Shown here: positions 28,439-37,603 of the stretch, in pieces | Numbering within the stretch: position 1 is the first letter of the stretch | How the letters are laid out: every line of letters begins with the position of its first letter | Source: Flavobacterium sp. | Lineage (GTDB): Bacteria; Bacteroidota; Bacteroidia; Flavobacteriales; Flavobacteriaceae | DNA: 64,000 nt | Assembly: GCA_029946065.1 (NCBI GenBank) | Contig: JAQSDU010000001.1 | Span: forward strand, 620 to 64,619 | Direction of reading: 5' to 3' | Notes under the pieces: model-generated | Told to the model about the DNA's origin: nothing | Databases searched by the model: none | The model's input: only the letters and a program-made list of their open reading frames with translations | Made by a program: the position numbers and the translations under genes

Positions 28439-29579
28439 GGTGTGTTTTTTTTGCTATTGCGGATAAAAATTCAAATGTACTACCTGAACAGTTTTTCCAG
28501 GTGTAATTTATGGTTTTTTCGTAAGCTTTTTTAGAAATAACATCTCTTAAAACTGCATTTTCAAGTAATTCCTTCAATGCATCAAAGATACTTTGTATAT
28601 TTTCGGGGTCAAAATAAATGCCAGCATCGCCTAAAACTTCAGGCATCGGGCCTTTGTCAGAGCAGGCAACTGGGAGTCCTGCGCTCATTGCTTCGAGAAG
28701 TATGATTGGTAAATTCTCGCAACTGGAAGCGAATACAAATGCGTCGGCATTTTTGTAAAATCCAGCCAGTTCTTCATATTTTACTGGTCCGAGGTACCTG
28801 AGAGTTCCGTCGTTATTATCAGCACTGTCAAGATAAACCCTGAGTTTATCGAAGCTTTCACCACTATCGGGCCCTATAAAATCCACTGCGACAGGAAATC
28901 CCTGCAACTTTAACTGCAATACGGCTGCTGCAACGTTCCATTGGTGTTTATAGGCTGTTATGATTGATACATACAGTAACCTGAATGGTTTCACAGTCGA
29001 AAAAGAATCGATTGGAAGCTGAACTTTCGGCATATTTGAAAAATCCATATTAATGCCATGTGGAATTATAACCGAATTAGGATTATTGAGATTGATTTTG
29101 CTTGAAATAGCCTCTTTAGCGTAATTCGTCAGAAAAATCAATCCAGCAGCCCGTCTAAAAGTGTAGGATTGTGTAAGGTATAAAACCAGAAATCGCAGCC
29201 GTACGCGCCATTTATTAAACCTGAAAGCTTCATGAAACTCGAATGGCAACATATTTTGTGAAATGGTGACAAATGGCCTAAAACTGCTTACAAAAGTACT
29301 TCCTGGCGCAAACAACAGGCTGCAGTTAAATACTCTTGCCGATTTTGAAAGCAACAGCATCTGAAATGCGAAAGACCACAAAAAAGAGCGATTCAGATAG
29401 GGATGTGTCTGTGGAACCAACCATTCTTTTTTGGGTAGTACGTCGAGGGTCTGTTGGTTCGACCAGATAACCACTTTTTCAAACCCGTGTATGGAGGGGT
29501 CGGCTTCATTTAGAATCTGCTTTAAATGCGTTAATCCGCCGCCTGCCCTGATATTTGAAGCGTCAATGCCTAAAACCAT
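28428..29579 (-). CDS. GT4-family glycosyltransferase
   Basis: This 383-residue GT-B enzyme has the N-terminal segment LGIDASNIRAGGGLTHLKQI (acceptor side) and a Glycos_transf_1 domain from about residue 200. The donor motif is FASSCENLPIILLEAMSAGLP, with the EX7E glutamates. It probably adds one sugar of the repeat unit on the cytoplasmic face of the membrane. The donor and linkage cannot be read from the sequence. It lies 1 bp from the deacetylase gene and overlaps fnlA by 11 bp. Confidence 0.9.
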   Translation of the reverse strand: MVLGIDASNIRAGGGLTHLKQILNEADPSIHGFEKVVIWSNQQTLDVLPKKEWLVPQTHPYLNRSFLWSFAFQMLLLSKSARVFNCSLLFAPGSTFVSSFRPFVTISQNMLPFEFHEAFRFNKWRVRLRFLVLYLTQSYTFRRAAGLIFLTNYAKEAISSKINLNNPNSVIIPHGINMDFSNMPKVQLPIDSFSTVKPFRLLYVSIITAYKHQWNVAAAVLQLKLQGFPVAVDFIGPDSGESFDKLRVYLDSADNNDGTLRYLGPVKYEELAGFYKNADAFVFASSCENLPIILLEAMSAGLPVACSDKGPMPEVLGDAGIYFDPENIQSIFDALKELLENAVLRDVISKKAYEKTINYTWKNCSGSTFEFLSAIAKKTHHEK

Positions 29580-29580
29580 C

Positions 29581-30351
29581 TCATTTTTTGTTTATTGATA
29601 AAAAATAATTCACAAATGTTTTTGGCCAAAACGGCTCGATATGTCTTCTATTGATAACATTTCCGTCCATCGATACATAATGCTTATAATCGGTCCCGCT
29701 GAAAATAAACGGATGAAACTGCTTTGTGATTTCCATAGCTTTTTGGGGAAAATGAATGAATTGCCCATATGTCCATGCAAAATAATCACAGCTATAATTG
29801 AGTTTTTCCTCGAGTATCTTTTTATTGCTATCCAACTGAAAAAAAAGCTCTTCATCACTCAAATTGGCCATATTTAAATGATCTAGTGTGTGTGACCCAA
29901 TTACGTGACCGCGTTCGTGAAGACTTTTAATCTGTTGCCAGTTCATTGGCTGTTTGGTAAATGTCTGAACTCTTTGATTGTATTGACTTCGGTATTTTTC
30001 ATCAGATTCGACATAATTGGCGTTGATAAAAAAAGCGGCATTGGTTCCATACTTTTCCAACACCGGCGCAATGGTATCAAAACATTCGGCAAAACCATCG
30101 TCAAATGTAAAAGCCACTAGAGCCTCATTCTTTGGAAAATCCCTTTGGACCACTCGTTTCAACGCTTCCTGAATAGTGATGAGTTTTGCTTTTTTTGCGA
30201 TATGTGCTACAAATTCCTCAAAAACTGCAGCATCAGCAATAGTACTTATGGAAGGCGTTACATAATGCGCATTGATGATATGAATGCCGGGCCTCGGATT
30301 TTTAAAAAATCCAAAAAAATTAAGATAGCCACTTCTGATCAATGTTCTCAT
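29581..30351 (-). CDS. Polysaccharide deacetylase (NodB/CE4 family)
   Basis: This 256-residue protein contains the CE4 motifs AFTFDDGFAECFDTI (catalytic Asp and metal Asp) and IGSHTLDHLNMANLS (metal His pair). It has no clear signal peptide, so it may deacetylate a lipid-linked sugar on the inner face, or act after export by an unusual route. It sits with 1 bp gaps between the GNAT acetyltransferase and a GT4 gene, so acetyl addition and removal are encoded side by side. Confidence 0.9.
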   Translation of the reverse strand: MRTLIRSGYLNFFGFFKNPRPGIHIINAHYVTPSISTIADAAVFEEFVAHIAKKAKLITIQEALKRVVQRDFPKNEALVAFTFDDGFAECFDTIAPVLEKYGTNAAFFINANYVESDEKYRSQYNQRVQTFTKQPMNWQQIKSLHERGHVIGSHTLDHLNMANLSDEELFFQLDSNKKILEEKLNYSCDYFAWTYGQFIHFPQKAMEITKQFHPFIFSGTDYKHYVSMDGNVINRRHIEPFWPKTFVNYFLSINKK

Positions 30352-30352
30352 A

Positions 30353-31303
30353 TTAGTAAGTATGATAATTTACCGCCGAAAGTTCCAGTTTATCAAAATT
30401 CAATACAAGATTTTCTTCCAATAATTTATAAGTAACATTAGCCCTATTAGGCACTTTAACGAAAAAATTATTCTTAAGTTTTTTCCTAATGGGATTAGCA
30501 AAAGAAATCGGAAAACTGATCACATCAAAGGTGACTTTATTTGAAAAATCGGTAATCAGAGCCTTCAATTTGAATTCCTGTATTTTCTTTTCAACAAACA
30601 GAACCTGTAGTTCTCTCAGACTTCCTCTTTTGCCAATTCTTGCTACAGCGAATACTTGATCGTTGTTAACAGTGATGTAATGCGCTAAAGGAAAAGTAAA
30701 AAAACGCCAATTCAAATATTCGCTTGCTAGATGAGATTTGAAACCTGGATAAATGTTGGCGCCGTTTGTCGGTATTTGTTTCAGTGTTTCAGTACCTGCT
30801 ACAAAATCATTGCTTAAAAAAACTTTTTTTAAAGATTTGATGTTTGCCAATACATTTATTATATTTTGAGGTTTTATCCAATATTCAGCAACATCAATTT
30901 TTGTCCAACCACTTTTTGTAAATCCCGGCAGACTTTTAGAATTCGGAAAATTCATCAAAAAACGTACTCCCCTATTACGGCATTCATTTTCAGCAAGTGT
31001 GATCAATTTTTTAAAAAGTCCTTTACCTTGATGACTAGGATGTACGAAAGTTTCAAAAGAAACCGCACCTTTTATTATTGCTCCGTCATATAAAAATTCC
31101 TGCATACCCATAGCCACGCAGCCGACTATTTGTTCATTTTCCTTGGCGCATGCAATAATTGCTTCGCCAAATGGGTTATCTCTGAATTTCCAGAGAAAGA
31201 ATGCACTGCTTTTTCGCGGCTCGTTATGTGATAAAGCGGCTGAATCCAAAAAGGAATCGATAAGGTGCAGATCGGTATTATAGTTGAAAATGAAAAACGT
31301 CAT
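30353..31303 (-). CDS. GNAT-family N-acetyltransferase
   Basis: This 316-residue protein has a GNAT fold in the first half. The acetyl-CoA loop is FVHPSHQGKGLFKKLI (about residues 86-101), followed by AENECRNRGVRFLMNFPN. The C-terminal half is unassigned and AT-rich. In the locus it probably acylates an amino sugar of the repeat unit. It is a candidate for the missing PglD-type step, though PglD itself belongs to the left-handed beta-helix family, so this role is speculative. Confidence 0.82.
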   Translation of the reverse strand: MTFFIFNYNTDLHLIDSFLDSAALSHNEPRKSSAFFLWKFRDNPFGEAIIACAKENEQIVGCVAMGMQEFLYDGAIIKGAVSFETFVHPSHQGKGLFKKLITLAENECRNRGVRFLMNFPNSKSLPGFTKSGWTKIDVAEYWIKPQNIINVLANIKSLKKVFLSNDFVAGTETLKQIPTNGANIYPGFKSHLASEYLNWRFFTFPLAHYITVNNDQVFAVARIGKRGSLRELQVLFVEKKIQEFKLKALITDFSNKVTFDVISFPISFANPIRKKLKNNFFVKVPNRANVTYKLLEENLVLNFDKLELSAVNYHTY

Positions 31304-31306
31304 TGA

Positions 31307-32629
31307 TTATATTTTAACTTCTTTAAAAATAATTCTTTTTATCAAAAAATAAAATGCTAAAATCCCCAAAAATGTCATCGAGGAAGTGATGGGGGATCGA
31401 ACAAAAAAGAATATAAATGGAAATAGCATTGCCCCTAATATTAAATTATAGTTGCCCGATTTCAAAACAACATCTTTATAGCGTTCTGCAGCTTTTAACC
31501 CTCTCCCAATAAAGAAAATAAAAAATAGTGAAAAATAACCAAAATCGGCATATAAGTCACCCGTAAATCCAAAGGAAGCACTGTGTCCATCTGAAAATCC
31601 TGCGCGGTACATTCGTATAAACCAATTTCCCAACATTGTTGGTTTATCTTTCCAGATCTGACGCGGGACCCAAAAATAAGTAATAAAAAGTGTTGACTTT
31701 CCATATAAATAATCTTCATGCGAAAAATGGTTGAACATGAGGATGGTCATATCAACGATTCCTTCCTCGCTAAAATATTGTGAGGCTTTTGTTGGTAAAT
31801 CATTATGAGCGAGGTGTACTTTAATATCTTTATATTGCGTATTTACACTTCGAAAATCTTTCATTTTATTAGAAACGAATAAAAGCAATCCAGAAAAAAC
31901 TGCAGCAATCATAAAACTCTTAAAAGACACTTTGCTAACGGATTTATTATTGGCATTGATGAGATTTCTACTCGTAATTAAAAAACCTACCACTGAAAAA
32001 AGCAAAGGAAACCTGGATCCGCTCATAAACAAGATGATGAAAACCGGACTACTCATCAGAATAGGAAAAATGATATTCATTTTCCTGATTTTCAAAAAAT
32101 AAAAAGCGATAACCGATGGTAGGACAAATCCCATTGCATTGACTACGGATGAAAACACGAAACCGCTTTCATTTTCGTTTGCTGCTTCCCTACCTAGAGC
32201 AAAAGATTTAAGAGCTGTAGGCAACATTATAACAACGAAAAAACCTACTAATAGTACCAAGATTGCGACTGCCGATTTACTTGCTGTCACGTTATGAGCG
32301 TTGATTTGAGTTACTTTTACTTTTTTCAATCGCCTTGAATAGTAGCCCAATAATATCATATTGTTAGCAATTATAAGGTATTGAATCGCAAAAAGGGCAT
32401 TTTTATTAACTTCCAACTCAGGGTATAAAAAAACCTCCGACAATATGATATAAACAAATGCTCCATTCCAGACATGAATCAATTTTATAGTTTTTGTAAC
32501 GTATATATCTATAATTAAAAGCCCGATGCAAAAGTAGAAATAAACTACTGCCAAAGAATAAAAATCATCCCAAAAAAGCACTATCAGTATTAGTAAAATT
32601 AAGAGTAATGTCTTTATTATATTATTCAT
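31307..32629 (-). CDS. wzy: O-antigen/capsule polymerase (Wzy-like)
   Basis: This 440-residue integral membrane protein has about eleven predicted helices (for example TLLLILLILIVLFW and SAVAILVLLVGFFVVIM) and a large periplasmic loop near residues 260-340. This is typical of oligosaccharide repeat-unit polymerases. I place the start at 32629, not at the longer 32674. There the ATG overlaps the stop of the upstream glycosyltransferase as ATGA, and the extra 15 residues (MHRIVCRTNHENIQF) are hydrophilic and would disturb the first helix. It is the only Wzy candidate in the locus. Confidence 0.82.
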   Translation of the reverse strand: MNNIIKTLLLILLILIVLFWDDFYSLAVVYFYFCIGLLIIDIYVTKTIKLIHVWNGAFVYIILSEVFLYPELEVNKNALFAIQYLIIANNMILLGYYSRRLKKVKVTQINAHNVTASKSAVAILVLLVGFFVVIMLPTALKSFALGREAANENESGFVFSSVVNAMGFVLPSVIAFYFLKIRKMNIIFPILMSSPVFIILFMSGSRFPLLFSVVGFLITSRNLINANNKSVSKVSFKSFMIAAVFSGLLLFVSNKMKDFRSVNTQYKDIKVHLAHNDLPTKASQYFSEEGIVDMTILMFNHFSHEDYLYGKSTLFITYFWVPRQIWKDKPTMLGNWFIRMYRAGFSDGHSASFGFTGDLYADFGYFSLFFIFFIGRGLKAAERYKDVVLKSGNYNLILGAMLFPFIFFFVRSPITSSMTFLGILAFYFLIKRIIFKEVKI

Positions 32630-33777
32630 GAATTGAATATTTTCGTGATTTGTTCGGCATACAATGCGATGCATCTTTTCGTATCAAAAAACTCAAAATA
32701 ACGATTTTTTGAAGCATTTCCCATTTCTGATAATTTTTGGATTGGCAAAGCGGCAATTTCTTTCACTATTTCTCTGCCTTCTTCCATTTCAGTAATTGGA
32801 TCGTATGCCCAACCATTAAAATCTTTCTTCAAAACGTCTTCCAAATTCCCAATTCTTGATGAAACTAAAACTGGTAATCCTGACGCAATAGCTTCTATGG
32901 GTGATAAAGGCGATGGATCTTTGATACTCGGTAGTACGAACAAGTCAGCTGCAGCATAATAATCTACAATTGTATCCTGCTGCACGAAACCAACACAAAT
33001 GACAGGCAGTTTATTTTGTTTAACAAAATCTTCAATTTCAGCTTGAAGCGGCCCATCACCAAGAATAAAAAGTTTTACATTCTCAATACCTTTCATCAGT
33101 GCTAAAAAAGGCAATATGCCTTTAATTTCAATAAGGCGGGCGGGCAAAACCCATAACTGCGTATTTTCGTTGACTCCAAGTTGCCTTCTGAGGCTTAGTT
33201 TTTCTATCCTTTTTGCACTAACTTGATCTACAAATATATCCTCGTCTATTAGGTTTGGCATCCGAATGAACTGTTTGCTGCTACTTTCGGGATTAAAAAA
33301 TTTGATATATTCGATTTGGGGATTTCCGGTAATTTGATAGACATCAGCTTTTCCCAACAAAATTTTTTTCATCCAGGCACCAAATCCTTTTGTCCGTTCA
33401 ACGGAGTGAAGATTTGACTCCACCGACATTACCTGCTTCTTTTTGCTGTTGATAAAAAATGGCGCAAACCAATGCGTCGGGCTTGCCATACCTCCAACAA
33501 TAGCAATATTATAATCGTTTTTTAACAGTCGCAACAAAAGTCCCGGATTAAAATGCGCAAAAAAGCCGCCAATGGTCGGGTGTATTCCTTTAAAAAAGGC
33601 GTGCTTATATTGATAAGAATCATGGGGAATGATCCATTTTCGATTTGGTTCTGTGCGCGCCATATACAAAACTTCAAAATCAATTCCGTATTCCGGAAAT
33701 ATTTTTGCCATTGTATTAAAACGCTTTTGCCTGTAAAGTGCCGGAATATTGGTGATGTATAAAAGTTTTATTTTCAT
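32626..33777 (-). CDS. GT4-family glycosyltransferase
   Basis: This 383-residue GT-B enzyme starts MKIKLLYITNIPALYRQKRF and has a Glycos_transf_1 domain with LWVLPARLIEIKGILPFL, LFILGDGPLQAEIE and the donor site PSIKDPSPLSPIEAIASGLP. It overlaps the flippase and polymerase genes by 4 bp each (ATGA junctions), so the three are translationally coupled. Donor sugar is unknown. Confidence 0.9.
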   Translation of the reverse strand: MKIKLLYITNIPALYRQKRFNTMAKIFPEYGIDFEVLYMARTEPNRKWIIPHDSYQYKHAFFKGIHPTIGGFFAHFNPGLLLRLLKNDYNIAIVGGMASPTHWFAPFFINSKKKQVMSVESNLHSVERTKGFGAWMKKILLGKADVYQITGNPQIEYIKFFNPESSSKQFIRMPNLIDEDIFVDQVSAKRIEKLSLRRQLGVNENTQLWVLPARLIEIKGILPFLALMKGIENVKLFILGDGPLQAEIEDFVKQNKLPVICVGFVQQDTIVDYYAAADLFVLPSIKDPSPLSPIEAIASGLPVLVSSRIGNLEDVLKKDFNGWAYDPITEMEEGREIVKEIAALPIQKLSEMGNASKNRYFEFFDTKRCIALYAEQITKIFNS

Positions 33778-35180
33778 TTTTTTAATCTCCGATAAAGTGT
33801 TTGTAGCGGATTATATTTAAAAATATAAGCGTTAGCCGCAAAATAAATCAATGCAAATATCGCTGTTTTTATCATCAAAACAGCTATCTGAGGCATCGTA
33901 ATTGTAATAAAAGTTACAATTACCAGTCCGGCAACGAGTGTAATTAGAAAGGGAAAAATGGTTTTTAGGATGGCTCTTACATCAAAATCGTATTTACTTT
34001 GCAACTGATAAACTGCAGATAAAAACATCAATAACTGTGCTATTGAAAACAATGTAACGAGTGACAAAAAGCCAAAAAACGAAGATACTAAAATAAGTGA
34101 TATTGAAAAAAGGCGGCTAAAAAGAACGGTTCGCGAGTAGGCACGAGAATTTCCGGTAACTTTAAATACATCTATGCATAGAAAATACGGAACATAAAAA
34201 ATCATTCCGAACATTAGTATTTTCATTATTAAAATAGCGTCAAGCCATTTTGCACCCATCAGTTTTAATACAATATAATCTGCATTGATAAACAGCAAAG
34301 CAATCATAAATATTTGAATATAATTGACCAGCTTTAGCATATCGAGTAAAAGCGCGTTGGTTTTTTTTAAATCGTTATCAAATTTGGCAGCTATTGGCAG
34401 AAAAAGCCGCCTACTTGAAGTGGAAACAAGATTTACAGGTCCATCGATAAGGCGTTTAGATTGAAAGAAAATCCCAGCATCATAACCCGTAAATAATTTT
34501 GTAATCAGCACCGGAAAACCGTTATTATAAATAGCCTCAACGCTGCTAGAAAGTAATAGGTTTTTTCCGAAGTGCAAGTGTGGCTTCAGTACCTCTAAAT
34601 TAAATTTGCAGAGTTTGAATCTGGGTGTAAAAATGATATAGAGCGTATTCTTAAAAAGCGAAGTTGCAATACTAAAAACCACAACGCCAAAAATACCATA
34701 ACCGTTCATTAGCATATAAACGCACACAATACCCGATGCTACAATCGAAAAAATATTGATGAAACTCTCTAGCTTGAATTGCATGTTTTGCTCCATTTTT
34801 GCATACCTGACAAACGCAAAAGAGTTAAACAGCAGTATCATAGATGACAAATTGAGATACAAAGCAAGATCAGGAATCGCAAAATAATTTTCGATAAAAG
34901 AAGAAAATAAAAGCGTCATTACTATAAAAAATAGGCTTACCACAAAGTTGAAAACAAAAATCGAAGAAACTTCTTTATCGGTAATATTCTTATTGCGTAT
35001 AATCGAAATGGTAAGGCCACTGTCCACAAAAATATTCAGAAAATAAACATAACCATTGATTATAGCAATTGTCCCCATTTCTTTGGGACCCAAAAACCTG
35101 GCAATCATAATCGCTATACCAAAGTTCAATACCTGAAAGATAATTTTATCGAATGAGCTCCAGAATGCCGATTTAATCAT
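33774..35180 (-). CDS. wzx: Repeat-unit flippase (Wzx / polysaccharide transporter family)
   Basis: This 468-residue protein has about 12-14 membrane helices spread over its whole length. The N-terminus (AFWSSFDKIIFQVLNFGIAI, then MIARFLGPKEMG) is the signature of MOP-superfamily flippases. It moves the undecaprenyl-linked repeat unit across the inner membrane. It overlaps the GT4 gene by 4 bp and is preceded by a 98 bp gap after wecB. Confidence 0.92.
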   Translation of the reverse strand: MIKSAFWSSFDKIIFQVLNFGIAIMIARFLGPKEMGTIAIINGYVYFLNIFVDSGLTISIIRNKNITDKEVSSIFVFNFVVSLFFIVMTLLFSSFIENYFAIPDLALYLNLSSMILLFNSFAFVRYAKMEQNMQFKLESFINIFSIVASGIVCVYMLMNGYGIFGVVVFSIATSLFKNTLYIIFTPRFKLCKFNLEVLKPHLHFGKNLLLSSSVEAIYNNGFPVLITKLFTGYDAGIFFQSKRLIDGPVNLVSTSSRRLFLPIAAKFDNDLKKTNALLLDMLKLVNYIQIFMIALLFINADYIVLKLMGAKWLDAILIMKILMFGMIFYVPYFLCIDVFKVTGNSRAYSRTVLFSRLFSISLILVSSFFGFLSLVTLFSIAQLLMFLSAVYQLQSKYDFDVRAILKTIFPFLITLVAGLVIVTFITITMPQIAVLMIKTAIFALIYFAANAYIFKYNPLQTLYRRLKK

Positions 35181-35278
35181 GTGGGTTAATTAACAGATTA
35201 TATTGATTTTGCATTATTTACTATTTGTATTGAACCCTGAGATATAATCTATTTTTATCAGGATTTTGATTGCTATTT

Positions 35279-36403
35279 TCAATTATTGAACTGGTTCATA
35301 AAATCAACAATGCGCCCGCAAGCATCTCCATCGCCATAAGGATTATGAAGCGCACTCATTGCTTGGTAACGCTTACTATCGTTAAGTAGCTGGTTGCATT
35401 CTGAAACAATACGGTTTTTATTTGTACCCACCAAAATTACAGTTCCTGCGGCAACTGCTTCGGTGCGCTCGGTGGTATCTCTCATTACCAAAACCGGTTT
35501 TCCAAGACTCGGTGCTTCTTCCTGCACGCCGCCACTGTCTGTAATAATCAGGTAACTTTGGTTCATCAGCCATACAAATGCCGGATAAGCCAATGGTGGA
35601 ACCAATTGTATATTGGCAACACCACTAAGAATTTCATATACAGGCCCTTTGACATTTGGGTTCAAGTGCACCGGATATACGATCTGTACATCGGCATTTG
35701 ACAAGGCGATTTCTTTGAGTGCAGCACAGATGTTTATGAAACCGTCACCGTGGTTTTCGCGCCTGTGACCTGTTACTAAAATCAGTCTTTTTTTCGTGTC
35801 GATAATTTCCTTTAACGATTGTATTTCGGGATTATCAATGACAGCTACTTTCTGTGAACTGAAAAGCAATGCGTCTATAACTGTATTTCCGGTGACTAAT
35901 ATAGCTTCCGGCTTTATATTTTCTTTTAATAAATTATGCTTTGAGGCTTCGGTCGGTGTAAAATGGATTGTAGCTATTCTTCCCGTAACTTGACGGTTCA
36001 TTTCTTCGGGAAACGGCGATTGCAGATCGTTTGTTCTTAAACCTGCCTCGACATGGCAAACTTTTGCACCTGAATAAAAAGCGGCAATACTGCTCGCCAT
36101 TGTGGTGGTAGTATCGCCTTGTATGTAAACAAAATCGGGTTGAAAATCACTCAAGACCGATTTCATTCCTGTGATAATATCGCTCGTCAGGGAAAAAAGA
36201 TCCTGATTAGGTTGCATCAGGTCGAGGTCGTAGTCGGGAACAATGTCAAAAAAAGATAAAACTTGGTCGAGCATTTCTCGGTGTTGTGCCGTAACACAAA
36301 CCTTAGTGTCAAAATCTGTCGTGTTTTTTTGAAATGCTTTAACCAAAGGAGCCATTTTTATGGCTTCTGGCCTTGTTCCGAAAACAATTAAATTTTTCTT
36401 CAT
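35279..36403 (-). CDS. wecB: UDP-N-acetylglucosamine 2-epimerase (non-hydrolysing)
   Basis: This 374-residue enzyme converts UDP-GlcNAc to UDP-ManNAc. Its start [53 protein letters not shown] and [18 protein letters not shown] are characteristic of WecB. It is paralogous to FnlC at 24689, with little identity outside the motifs. A two-element promoter lies in the 151 bp gap upstream, so it probably begins the transcript that carries wzx and wzy. Confidence 0.94.
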   Translation of the reverse strand: MKKNLIVFGTRPEAIKMAPLVKAFQKNTTDFDTKVCVTAQHREMLDQVLSFFDIVPDYDLDLMQPNQDLFSLTSDIITGMKSVLSDFQPDFVYIQGDTTTTMASSIAAFYSGAKVCHVEAGLRTNDLQSPFPEEMNRQVTGRIATIHFTPTEASKHNLLKENIKPEAILVTGNTVIDALLFSSQKVAVIDNPEIQSLKEIIDTKKRLILVTGHRRENHGDGFINICAALKEIALSNADVQIVYPVHLNPNVKGPVYEILSGVANIQLVPPLAYPAFVWLMNQSYLIITDSGGVQEEAPSLGKPVLVMRDTTERTEAVAAGTVILVGTNKNRIVSECNQLLNDSKRYQAMSALHNPYGDGDACGRIVDFMNQFNN

Positions 36404-36485
36404 CTACACAACACTGATTTTATAAATTTAAAGACAAAGCCACAATTGCTTTTTCTGAGGCGTTACTGGATTTTCTGGATTTTAA

Positions 36486-36516
36486 CAAAAGTAACCACTT
36501 AAATCTGCAACTACAA
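36486..36516 (-). promoter_or_regulatory. Internal two-element promoter upstream of wecB
   Basis: Read on the minus strand, TTG (36516-36514), a 20 bp spacer and TACTTTTG (36493-36486) match the flavobacterial -33/-7 pattern. It has the same spacing as the promoter at 11872 and lies 82 bp upstream of the wecB ATG. This splits the locus into separately started transcripts. Confidence 0.55.
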
Positions 36517-36554
36517 TTTTTTCTTTAACGAATAATCTATGTCATTTTACCGCT

Positions 36555-37598
36555 TTAAGCTTTGGTCTTGTTGGTTTCAAGGTAAGCGCCGGAGGTGATA
36601 TTGTGCAACCATTGCGTATTATCCAAATACCAGTTGACTGTTTTTTCCAGCCCTTCTTCAAAAGTTACAGATGGTTTCCAACCGAGTTCACTGTTGATTT
36701 TTGTAGCGTCGATGGCATATCGCAAATCGTGGCCCGGCCGGTCGGTTACATAGGTAATCAGTTTTGCTGAATCGCCATTTTCTCTGCCGAGTTTTTCATC
36801 CATAATATGACAAAGTAGCTTTACGAGGTCAATATTTTTCCACTCATTAAATCCGCCAATATTGTATGTTTCGTGGTTTTTCCCTTTGTGAAAAACCAAA
36901 TCGATTGCAGCTGCGTGGTCTTCAACAAAAAGCCAGTCACGGGTATAATTGCCATCGCCATAAACCGGCAACGATTTATTATTGATGATGTTATTGATGA
37001 ATAGCGGAATCAGTTTTTCTGGAAAATGGTTCGGTCCGTAATTGTTCGAGCAATTCGTAATCACATAAGGCAATCCGTATGTCTCGCCATAAGCACGCAC
37101 AAAATGATCAGAACTTGCTTTAGATGCAGAGTAAGGAGAATTCGGGTCGTAGGCAGTGGTTTCTGTAAAAAGGCCGTCTGCGCCAAGTGAACCATAAACC
37201 TCATCAGTGCTGATGTGATAAAAACGCTTCCCATCTGCGTTATTTTTCCATTGCTTTTTTGCGGCATTGAGCAAATTGACCGTTCCAATAATATTGGTTT
37301 TAACGAAAGCTAAAGGATCCTCAATAGAACGATCCACATGTGATTCTGCTGCCAAATGCACCACGCCATCAAATTGATGATTATCAAATAAATGATTGAT
37401 GAACAACTCATCAACAATATTGCCTTTCACGAAAGTGTAATTCGCTGCATTTTCAATATCGGCAAGGTTTTCAAGATTGCCCGCATAAGTCAACGCATCA
37501 AGATTGAAAATATGGTAATCTGGGTATTTATTGACAAATTTCCTCACTACATGCGAACCTATAAAACCCGCACCTCCTGTTATCAATATTTTCTTCAT
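36555..37598 (-). CDS. rfbB: dTDP-glucose 4,6-dehydratase
   Basis: This 347-residue extended SDR has [57 protein letters not shown] (catalytic Tyr and Lys) and NNYGPNHFPEKLIPLFI, all classical RmlB signatures. It produces dTDP-4-keto-6-deoxyglucose. No rmlA, rmlC or rmlD gene is in the window, so dTDP-glucose must come from elsewhere and the end product is not rhamnose by local genes alone. It lies 5 bp downstream of ugd. Confidence 0.95.
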   Translation of the reverse strand: MKKILITGGAGFIGSHVVRKFVNKYPDYHIFNLDALTYAGNLENLADIENAANYTFVKGNIVDELFINHLFDNHQFDGVVHLAAESHVDRSIEDPLAFVKTNIIGTVNLLNAAKKQWKNNADGKRFYHISTDEVYGSLGADGLFTETTAYDPNSPYSASKASSDHFVRAYGETYGLPYVITNCSNNYGPNHFPEKLIPLFINNIINNKSLPVYGDGNYTRDWLFVEDHAAAIDLVFHKGKNHETYNIGGFNEWKNIDLVKLLCHIMDEKLGRENGDSAKLITYVTDRPGHDLRYAIDATKINSELGWKPSVTFEEGLEKTVNWYLDNTQWLHNITSGAYLETNKTKA

Positions 37599-37603
37599 GG
37601 TAT

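Noticed and set aside
32630..32674. Longer start of the Wzy-like polymerase
   Set aside because: It would overlap the upstream gene by 49 bp and add a polar segment; the ATGA junction is the better start.
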